A DNA stretch of 64,000 bases from assembly GCA_015069395.1 (NCBI GenBank), contig SVIR01000001.1, positions 91,268 through 155,267 on the forward strand, in the 5' to 3' direction. The notes under the pieces are model-generated. The model saw only the letters and a program-made list of their open reading frames with translations, was not told where the DNA came from and ran no database searches. Below are positions 55,870 through 64,000 of the stretch, one piece after another (the stretch's first letter is position 1; every line of letters starts with the position of its first letter). The stretch is from Clostridiales bacterium. GTDB lineage: Bacteria; Bacillota; Clostridia; Christensenellales; UBA1242. The translations under genes were made by a program, and so were the position numbers.

Positions 55870-58800
55870 ATGAAAAAGAAATTGTTTATTTTTATGATGC
55901 TTATTATGGGAGTTTTCTGTGGGACTCTTGGATTTTTTAATGTTCAAGAAAGCGCTCACGCAGAGAGCCCCTTGGCGAGTACTTGGGATGGGTCTTATGA
56001 AGATTCTCTGAGTGATGTAAGTGAAGGAGACTTTATTAATGAAGGTCAGACGTATTATATTTACTCGGCCAAGGGCTTCTCATATTTTGCGTATATGGTT
56101 AGAAGTACAGGTGGCGGATACAACAATTTTATGGGAAAGAATATCTATCTTCAAACAGACATTGACTTAGCAGGACATTCTTGGACTCCTATTGGGCAAG
56201 ACTCGGTTGCTTTTGATGGAAGATTTTATGGAAATGGTCACACCGTTTACAATTTATATGTAAATGCCAATTCGGGAACAAATGTTGGTTTATTTGGCAC
56301 TTTAGGTGCAAATGCAGTAATTGATAATTTACATATTAAGAATTTAGATATAAGTACTAGTGGGGTTACAAATGTTGGTGGGTTAGCAGGATCGTCGCAA
56401 GCACTAATTACAAGATGTTCTACAGAAGGTTCTATTGATGCAAGTGGAGCTAAAAATGTTGGTGGATTGATAGGAAATGTTTCTAGAACATCTGGAGAAG
56501 GCATTGACAATAGCTTTTCTGATGTTGATATAAACGTTTCAAGTTCAACAGATCTCTCTGTAGGTGGGCTTGCTGGTTTGTACGCTTCTACAACGCTTAA
56601 CACTAGTTATGCGAGTGGAAATATAGAAGTTTCAAGCAGTGAGGCCTATGTTGGGGGACTTTTTGGACATACTACTGGTTCGATTTCTATCACCAATGCT
56701 TATAGTATTGGTGATATTTCCATTTCTAATATGAGCAATTCTAGAATAGGTGGAATAGCTGGTTATGTAGAAAGTGGCTTTAGGTTTAATGTTGGATATT
56801 ATGGTGGTGCGATTGTTGAAGAAACTGCAAGCACTACTTCTAGAATTGCTGGTTTTGTTGGAAACTTTGGAACAACAAGCACAGCTTCAACAAGTTTAAG
56901 AAATATGCTTTTCTTAGGTTCGTTTAATGTTAAAACTACCTATGCTCCTTTCTATAACAAGACCTATACGGCTTCTTCTTTGACCGAGTCTAGAGTTTAT
57001 TGTTCTAGTGATTATAGCGCAAGTGGAATTTATTACTTGAATGAATTGGCTACAACCGAGAGTTTTTATAGCGCCATTAGGTATTGGGGAAGTGAAAGTG
57101 AATGGGATTTTTCACTTGAAGGCGATTGGGGAATGAATTTCGGAAAAAACGAAGGGTTTCCTTATTTGCTTGGTTGCGACAATTTAGGAAATGCAAACAA
57201 TGACTTAGAGCATTCATTTGTAAATATTTTGGAGGGCTCTGGTACTGCTGCAGATCCTTATCAAATCAAAACTGCAGGAGATTTGGGGTGGCTGGCATTT
57301 AATTATGAAAGTTTTAGTTCACAAACGGAGTATTTTGCTCTGCAAAATGATATCGACTTAAGTGGAAGATCTTGGTATTCAATTGGAAATGAAGAGGATC
57401 CTTTTAGCGACGTTTTTGACGGAAATGGCTTTGGAATATCAGGTATGACTTGTTCTATTCAAGAGAAGAATTCTTATCACGGCCTTTTTGGAGTGGCTAA
57501 AAATGCTGTAATTAAAAATTTAAACGTAAACAATACTAAATTTTTGAATGAGGGAACTGGAGTTAATAGCCTTTATGGAAACTTCGTAGGACTTGTGCAA
57601 GGAAATGTTTATTTTATCAACTGTATTAGTTACGTTGACGGAGAAGGAATTGACGAAAACGTAGTTGTTTATGACAATATTGGTGGACTAGCAACAGGAG
57701 CCAAAATATTTTTGTATTACGGAAGATTGAACACAAACATAAGTATGGACATTTTGACTGGCTCATTTAAAATCCCTACAGGCATTTCTTTTACTACTGG
57801 TTATGATATGATTGTAGATGGCACAGGTGGACAATTTTATGCGACAGATGGTTCGATTTATTTAGGCAGATATCATTTGCTTGTTGCCGAAAACGGAAGT
57901 GTTGCTCAGACACTAAGTTCTACAGGAAAGGTGATTGACGCTACTTTTGGACGCACTGCTTTGCCAGGGCTTTCAACAAACTATGGAATAAAAGATGTTT
58001 TGATTATGAAAGGCTTTAAGCTGCTTGGATATCGTTATGTTCATGACGACTCGGCAGTTTCTGTAAGTTCAGATTTTACTTTAACAGGCATTGATGTTTC
58101 AAAAAATCCAGTCAAAGGTATCTATGCGGTATGGGAAAATAGAGGTTGGAGTGAAGACGGCATTGATCCTGACACTGCTATGAAAGTTAAGGTGATTTAT
58201 AATGCTTACGAACAATATTATTACACTACACAAGACCTAGATTATTCTTCTGATTCGTTGTGGCAACGTGATAGTGACGGAAACGTTTATGTGACATATT
58301 ATTATGAATACGACTCGTATTTGGGAGAAAATGCGGCATTGACGCAAGTGCCTGTTTATACAAAAAGTGAAACGAGAGTTTATTTGAGGGGGAATGATTT
58401 TAATATCGCAGGTCTTTACAAAACTTTTGATAGGGGCGCGTTTAAAAACAGCATTATGGATTCTCTTGGCAGAGTTTTTGTAAATGACGATATGACTTTC
58501 TATGCAGAGTGGGAAGGCAGAGCAGACGCTACGCATCAAGTTTCAGTAGAATTTTTAACAGCTGATGGAGATGCTGGAGAATTTAATGTAGCAGATGTTG
58601 TCGAATCGCTTTCAATGTACAAATATTATGGTTCAGCTTTTACAAACCCAACAGCTGAAAGAATTTTGAGTTCGGGACAAACAAAAATCGAATATGATTA
58701 TGATGCTGTTTTGAGTTATTCAAAAGATACATATTCGCAGTTTACGTTGGAGATTAAAGAAGGATATTCTTTTTCAAATTTGGCGCAATATGTTTATTCA

Positions 58801-61800
58801 AGTAAAAATGTGTTGGATACAAACTTTGGTTTGTTGGCAAACTCAACGCCAAAAACTTTTGTAAGGGCAGATGGTGTAGCTACTTTCAACCAAGCGAAAT
58901 TTTATAATATGGTTGGGGATTATGTAATCAAAATAACTCTCCAACGAAACATTCAAACTTTTGATGTGGCTACAGGTGGTGGAGTGTATTTTGGACTTTC
59001 TCCAAAAATTGCCGACTATTCTGATGTTGCAATTAGAAAAGGAAACGAATTTTTAAGGGTTGAGACACTTGGTTTTAATTGCGAAAACCTTGTTGGCTAT
59101 GACTGGATAAATCATAAATTGCTCTGTTCTACAGAGGCTAGGGGGCTTGGAGATGTAACGTCTGAATACATAGAAAATGACACTGTTTATTTGAGATATT
59201 CATTTAGTGCTTCTGCATCAAGATATTTTTCATATAAATTGAGTTATAATAACGATGGAACAACAACCGTTGCAATGCACGAAGTTGACCAAAATTTGGT
59301 TGAACAAGATTGGATTATTTCTTTAACCTATTCTTCCCCTAATGCGTTTAAGGCTGAATATTACACAGATTCAACTTTTGCTTTTATATTCTCAACGGAA
59401 GAAGATAAAAACATTTTCGAAAAACTTTCACCAAAAACAGGAGAAGCAGAAAATTTTGAGATGTATGAATTGCTTTCAAATGCTGATGGTGTAACAAAAG
59501 CTTATATGACATTTACAAACCTTATAGAACTGAAAAATTCTTATGGTGTTAGATTGAATGTTGAAGCTGTCACAGCTTATATTGAAGCTTTGTTTGTATT
59601 CCAAATGGTTGATGCTAATGGAAATCAAATCATTGGATCCAATCTTCCACAAGGAAATGCAACGTCAATCAATACTTCACAAAGAACAACGGGATATTTT
59701 GATATAAGAGCAACTGATTATTGGAGACCAACAAGCGTATATAGCATTAAGGTTTCAGACGTGAACTTGGCTACAGAAGAATTGAGCCAAGCCTTTGAAA
59801 CAGAATTTAATGCAAATTATTCATATCGCCTAAGTGTTGAGGAGACTTATTATCAAAAAGGCGAAGATATCCCCACTTATTTTGAACAAGATACACTCAG
59901 ATTGGATTATGGTTTTGAGGCTGACGCTATAGCTCCAGGCTTTTATGTAGTTAAAATTGTTTGCGAAAAAGTTTATTATTCGATTGATTATCAAGCAAAA
60001 TTTGTAGATGTTGCGTTTGCTAGTGATCAAGAAATGTTTGAAAATTTGGTAGACGACGAAACATTTAATGGCTCGGTATCTGCAAAGGTAGGTGGAAGCA
60101 ATTATGCTAGTGGTGCAGAAACTATTTCTTACGACTCAAACATTTTGATGGAAACAGTTTTGGGAGACAATAATGCTTTTTCGCTTTATGGTTGGATAAT
60201 CATTGATTGTACTGGTTCATTCGAATTCTTAAATTTAAGAACCGACACTTTAGAATTTGTTTATTATCATAAAAATGCACAAACGTCAAACAAAACGCAT
60301 AAAACTGGAAACAGATTCAATCTTTCTGTTTATGCTGTTTATCAAAAGAAAGAAGTAAGAGTTTCTTTGAGTAATGTGGCTATTGTTTCTGATTACAATG
60401 GTGAAGGCTATGATAGAACATATGAAAACGGCTCGATTGGTTTTGAAATTGAAATGTCGAGTGTGGACGAAAACATTCTAGACAACACCTTTTTATATCA
60501 ATATAATCAAGCAGAAAAAGGAGCTTTGGGATCATTATATCTCGAAAAAGAAGACCTTGGCTCAGCATATTACTTTGTTGGTTTCCAAATTCTTTATGAA
60601 GGCTCAGCAATTCTAGTTGAGAATGATATTTGGCAATATGACAACCTAGAAAGTCATGCGATTGATTTATATGACGAAGTAAGAAATTATGTCGAAAACT
60701 ATGACTCTACGATAATGTCCTTGAATTTTGAATTGGTTCCTATTTTAAAGCAAAAAACGGCGACTCTTTATTTCTATTCGGGGACTGGTGAAGACAATCA
60801 ATACGGAGATTTGGAAAACGGAGCTGTTTTTGATGCTTTGGAAAACTCTACAACTGACAATGTTTATATAATAGAAAATGTAATAGCAGATCAATCTTAT
60901 TATTTGAATTATGAGCTTGCTGTTACTTTGAATGGACAAGAAAAAACCGTTATTTTGGACGACGAATTTTTCTTGCGTACTGGTTATGACAAACCAAATA
61001 CAAAGTATTGGGCTTATGAGACAAGTGAAGAAAAGACGGGAACTTTGACATTCTCTCAATTTGTATTAAATGACGATTATTTTGCAAATAATGACGAGTT
61101 GAGCCCTGACATTCATTTTTATAGAGTTTGGTCTACAATTACATACACTCTTACATTTAATGAAAATGGTGGAACTTTTGTAGGCAATGTTCAAAATATG
61201 ATTGATTTTGAATATAAAAGGGCTTATTCTCAACAGGCAAAAGTTAGTGCTTTGTCAAGCATAGAAAATCCTGGTTACGCACTTGCTGGTTGGACATATA
61301 ATGGTACACTTATTTTTGATAGTGAAGGAGAATTGCTTGACTCGACTATTTTGTTTAATGAAGAAACCGAATACACTATGCCATCGTCTCTTGAATTGTT
61401 TGCTAGTTGGGAACAAAGACCTTATAAGATAAAACTTAATTTCAACAAAGCAAATTCTATTTCAGTTGCCGGAGAAGTGGTTGAAGGTGTTGATTATATA
61501 GAATTTGAATTGGATTATGGAAGCTCTTTTGAAAATCTAATTTACAATGGAGAAACGGTTGAACTTTCAGATATTGTTGCCACAAGAGAAGGCTTTGATT
61601 TTAAAGGAATTTATGCGTATAACCTAATAGAGCAACAAATAGAAAATGAAACACTATTTTTAATGACAATTCCAGGTGTTGTACTAAGCAGAGAATATGC
61701 TCTTGAGCTTTATACAAAGTGGACTTTTAAAGAAAATTATTTGTCAATGAGATTTGTTTCAAACACATTTAATAAGACTGTTTATGATGGAAAAACAAGA

Positions 61801-64000
61801 ACTGTAGATTTGGTAACTATGTTTGATGCTGGCAATGCGACCACAACTGGATATATTATTTCAACAACAGATGGATTGAGGATTCAAGTTCCTGAAACTA
61901 TGGGTGTTAATATAAGAACAACAGTTGCTTGTGCTGGAGGCGAAGTTTCGGGTTATCAAATCAACGTAATAAATGCTAAATATTATTTAATAAGTTTGAC
62001 TATTAATATTGCAGATACTGCAGAAGTTTTAAATGCGGGAAGCATAAATTATAGTTATGAATTTGTAGTAGAAATTGAAAAAGCTTCTTTTGCAAGTGAA
62101 ATCTCGGTTTATCTTTCTGATGCGGCAAAACTTTCAAATATCAAAGAGATTATGAAGCCTTTTGTTGCAGCAAGTGACGAAATCTTAAGCAAAACGACTT
62201 TAGAGACTGTGTCAACTTTTGTACAAACAAAAGAAGGGTTGACAGAGAAGACAAAAGACGAAATTTATGAGTATTTAATGACAAAGTATTACCTCATGAC
62301 AAATACAAATGATGGAAGACTTTACAAAACTTATAAATCTTGGACGTTTGCTGATTTTGAAGCATATAAAGTTGGCGATGTTGGTGGTTTTAATGAAGCA
62401 ATTTCAAACACAAATATGTTTACTTATTACGATTATGAAAACGAGAAGACGTCTGAAGAAGTTGAACGATATACTTCTTTGAAATTAGTTTCAAATTCAG
62501 TTTCAGAAGTTTTGAATGTAAGTATTTTCAATGTTGAAATTATAGCGACTGCAGAAAGTTTGATTGCAAACACACCTGCAAAGGCAAGACTCTATCTTTC
62601 TGGTAGTGGATTAGAGAACTATTATTATAATGAAGGTGAGAGAGGAAACTATATTGAAATTGATGGAGCTTTTGTTTTAAAAAATATACTTAGCGTATCA
62701 AACAGTTCTTCTATTACATCTTCATATTACAACGAAAATGAATCCGAGGTTGCTGTTTCTTGGTATGAAAATATTGGATCTGTACAAATTGCAAACAGTG
62801 GAGAAACTGGGTATCAAGTTGCAGACAATTTGTATCTGATAGGTGATATGGTTACTTCAAACGCAGGCACTAAAGTAGGGAATACAATATACACCTATTA
62901 TGGCGAAGAAAATTATTTGTTGTGGAATAATGTTTTATTGTATGTGCAAGAAGGAGAGGAATTTAGAGATGTTACTGACTTGTTTAAATTGATAGTTCCT
63001 CATGACGATAGTTATACTATACTTGGAACTGAAGGCCTTATGCAAATCAATGTCACAGCAATGCTTGCTACAATAACTGCTGGAACTTATACAGAATCTC
63101 AAATTCAATCTGCTCTGGCGAGAGGATTGTTGAGAATTACAAAAGTAACATACAGCACAGGTGCTGGGATTTCATTTAAAAATGGTGGAGCTCTTGATGT
63201 TGAAGTATTTTATGATCAAGGGGTTGCTGTTTATCAAATCTTCTCAAATGATGCAAACAGCGTATCGATTGTCGCAAACAAAATGGTTGAATCTATTGAG
63301 GTTGCTGTTTCGTCTCAATTTATTGGGGATTATATAGGGCTTAAAACATGGTCTTCGGATTTCAACGCTGACATTTTAGAAGGATTAGCTGAAAACACTT
63401 CAATAACATTTAATTTAGATTTTTCGAATGAATCTGAAATTGTTGTAGATGCAAATGGTGAAACATATAGAATGGATAATTCTAGCTTTGCAGAGCTAAA
63501 TTATTATGCAATTTATTCTGACTTGGTTTTGGCTAGGTTTGATTATAATCTCCCTGAAGAAACCACTCAGACTACAGTTTTGCAATTGGGGGTTAGCACA
63601 GATATTGAACATCCACTTGTACATGGACTTCTTTTCAAAGAAATGAAAATTCAAAGGGTAGATGGAACGTGGGTAGACTATACTTCGATGTTTCCTGGAG
63701 GAGTATTTAAAGGTGTTAACTATGACTTCGATCCTACTGGTGTAACAGAGACAGAACTTTTGCTTGCTAAACAATTGAGGCATCGTAGCATTGTTTTGAG
63801 TGTAACTTGGTTGCCTCAAGATATTCGATTAGATGCTAAAGAGCCTTTAGAATTTGAATATGCCGTAGGTACTTTTACAGGAATGAATTATTCTGATATC
63901 GCAGACATAGTCAACTTGAATGAAAGCATCTATACTTATACTTATACTTGGACTAATGTCGACACAGGTGTAGTGGTTTCTCAAAAAGCACAACTTGTTT
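55870..64000 (+). CDS. Giant exported surface protein (more than 2710 codons, truncated by window end) with GLUG repeats and InlB-B-type repeats
   Basis: Frame read open from ATG 55870 to 64000 (absent from ORF track because no stop in window); signal peptide MKKKLFIFMMLIMGVFCGTLGFFNVQESAHA; 'NVGLFGTLGANAVIDNLHIKNLDISTSGVTNVGGLAG'; 'TYTLTFNENGGTF...GYALAGWTYNG...LELFASWEQ'. Confidence 0.88.
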   Translation, partial: MKKKLFIFMMLIMGVFCGTLGFFNVQESAHAESPLASTWDGSYEDSLSDVSEGDFINEGQTYYIYSAKGFSYFAYMVRSTGGGYNNFMGKNIYLQTDIDLAGHSWTPIGQDSVAFDGRFYGNGHTVYNLYVNANSGTNVGLFGTLGANAVIDNLHIKNLDISTSGVTNVGGLAGSSQALITRCSTEGSIDASGAKNVGGLIGNVSRTSGEGIDNSFSDVDINVSSSTDLSVGGLAGLYASTTLNTSYASGNIEVSSSEAYVGGLFGHTTGSISITNAYSIGDISISNMSNSRIGGIAGYVESGFRFNVGYYGGAIVEETASTTSRIAGFVGNFGTTSTASTSLRNMLFLGSFNVKTTYAPFYNKTYTASSLTESRVYCSSDYSASGIYYLNELATTESFYSAIRYWGSESEWDFSLEGDWGMNFGKNEGFPYLLGCDNLGNANNDLEHSFVNILEGSGTAADPYQIKTAGDLGWLAFNYESFSSQTEYFALQNDIDLSGRSWYSIGNEEDPFSDVFDGNGFGISGMTCSIQEKNSYHGLFGVAKNAVIKNLNVNNTKFLNEGTGVNSLYGNFVGLVQGNVYFINCISYVDGEGIDENVVVYDNIGGLATGAKIFLYYGRLNTNISMDILTGSFKIPTGISFTTGYDMIVDGTGGQFYATDGSIYLGRYHLLVAENGSVAQTLSSTGKVIDATFGRTALPGLSTNYGIKDVLIMKGFKLLGYRYVHDDSAVSVSSDFTLTGIDVSKNPVKGIYAVWENRGWSEDGIDPDTAMKVKVIYNAYEQYYYTTQDLDYSSDSLWQRDSDGNVYVTYYYEYDSYLGENAALTQVPVYTKSETRVYLRGNDFNIAGLYKTFDRGAFKNSIMDSLGRVFVNDDMTFYAEWEGRADATHQVSVEFLTADGDAGEFNVADVVESLSMYKYYGSAFTNPTAERILSSGQTKIEYDYDAVLSYSKDTYSQFTLEIKEGYSFSNLAQYVYSSKNVLDTNFGLLANSTPKTFVRADGVATFNQAKFYNMVGDYVIKITLQRNIQTFDVATGGGVYFGLSPKIADYSDVAIRKGNEFLRVETLGFNCENLVGYDWINHKLLCSTEARGLGDVTSEYIENDTVYLRYSFSASASRYFSYKLSYNNDGTTTVAMHEVDQNLVEQDWIISLTYSSPNAFKAEYYTDSTFAFIFSTEEDKNIFEKLSPKTGEAENFEMYELLSNADGVTKAYMTFTNLIELKNSYGVRLNVEAVTAYIEALFVFQMVDANGNQIIGSNLPQGNATSINTSQRTTGYFDIRATDYWRPTSVYSIKVSDVNLATEELSQAFETEFNANYSYRLSVEETYYQKGEDIPTYFEQDTLRLDYGFEADAIAPGFYVVKIVCEKVYYSIDYQAKFVDVAFASDQEMFENLVDDETFNGSVSAKVGGSNYASGAETISYDSNILMETVLGDNNAFSLYGWIIIDCTGSFEFLNLRTDTLEFVYYHKNAQTSNKTHKTGNRFNLSVYAVYQKKEVRVSLSNVAIVSDYNGEGYDRTYENGSIGFEIEMSSVDENILDNTFLYQYNQAEKGALGSLYLEKEDLGSAYYFVGFQILYEGSAILVENDIWQYDNLESHAIDLYDEVRNYVENYDSTIMSLNFELVPILKQKTATLYFYSGTGEDNQYGDLENGAVFDALENSTTDNVYIIENVIADQSYYLNYELAVTLNGQEKTVILDDEFFLRTGYDKPNTKYWAYETSEEKTGTLTFSQFVLNDDYFANNDELSPDIHFYRVWSTITYTLTFNENGGTFVGNVQNMIDFEYKRAYSQQAKVSALSSIENPGYALAGWTYNGTLIFDSEGELLDSTILFNEETEYTMPSSLELFASWEQRPYKIKLNFNKANSISVAGEVVEGVDYIEFELDYGSSFENLIYNGETVELSDIVATREGFDFKGIYAYNLIEQQIENETLFLMTIPGVVLSREYALELYTKWTFKENYLSMRFVSNTFNKTVYDGKTRTVDLVTMFDAGNATTTGYIISTTDGLRIQVPETMGVNIRTTVACAGGEVSGYQINVINAKYYLISLTINIADTAEVLNAGSINYSYEFVVEIEKASFASEISVYLSDAAKLSNIKEIMKPFVAASDEILSKTTLETVSTFVQTKEGLTEKTKDEIYEYLMTKYYLMTNTNDGRLYKTYKSWTFADFEAYKVGDVGGFNEAISNTNMFTYYDYENEKTSEEVERYTSLKLVSNSVSEVLNVSIFNVEIIATAESLIANTPAKARLYLSGSGLENYYYNEGERGNYIEIDGAFVLKNILSVSNSSSITSSYYNENESEVAVSWYENIGSVQIANSGETGYQVADNLYLIGDMVTSNAGTKVGNTIYTYYGEENYLLWNNVLLYVQEGEEFRDVTDLFKLIVPHDDSYTILGTEGLMQINVTAMLATITAGTYTESQIQSALARGLLRITKVTYSTGAGISFKNGGALDVEVFYDQGVAVYQIFSNDANSVSIVANKMVESIEVAVSSQFIGDYIGLKTWSSDFNADILEGLAENTSITFNLDFSNESEIVVDANGETYRMDNSSFAELNYYAIYSDLVLARFDYNLPEETTQTTVLQLGVSTDIEHPLVHGLLFKEMKIQRVDGTWVDYTSMFPGGVFKGVNYDFDPTGVTETELLLAKQLRHRSIVLSVTWLPQDIRLDAKEPLEFEYAVGTFTGMNYSDIADIVNLNESIYTYTYTWTNVDTGVVVSQKAQLV

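Noticed and set aside
35340-64000. Repetitive giant genes considered as possible assembly artefacts or CRISPR-like repeats
   Set aside because: Repeats are protein-level and degenerate, with no exact short direct repeats plus spacers; frames stay open over many kb
1-64000. Mobile elements, prophage, CRISPR-Cas, rRNA
   Set aside because: No transposase, integrase, terminase, Cas-like proteins, regular repeats or rRNA sequences seen

Overview
The window is AT-rich DNA with a Firmicutes/Clostridia-like character (inferred from TTGACA/TATAAT promoters, GGAGG ribosome-binding sites, and sporulation genes). Housekeeping genes include aspS, gltX, trpS, typA, dnaB, pflB/pflA, an RluA-type pseudouridine synthase, yabP/yabQ and one tRNA-Ala. 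Accessory content includes three very large exported repeat proteins: 1059 aa from its likely start, 3694 aa, and more than 2710 aa running off the right edge. The standout is a tightly packed seven-gene operon at about 22.46-29.22 kb. It is bracketed by a consensus promoter and a hairpin-T terminator. It encodes an SPFH/zinc-ribbon protein, a small membrane protein, a TPR-like protein, two ESCRT-III (Snf7/CHMP)-like coiled-coil proteins, an AAA+ ATPase with an N-terminal MIT-like three-helix region (Vps4/katanin-like), and a zinc-ribbon/TPR/TIR-like/transmembrane protein. This looks like a bacterial ESCRT-III/Vps4-type membrane-remodelling module in a context resembling the Bacillus pspA-ydjGHI operon. 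Other items of note are a degraded LURP-one-like pseudogene, a stand-alone Spo0A C-terminal domain, an AAC(6')-like acetyltransferase, an MscL with a long charged tail, and a Cys-rich mini-protein. No CRISPR arrays, rRNA, transposases or prophage genes were seen. All family calls come from reading the translations by eye; no searches were run.
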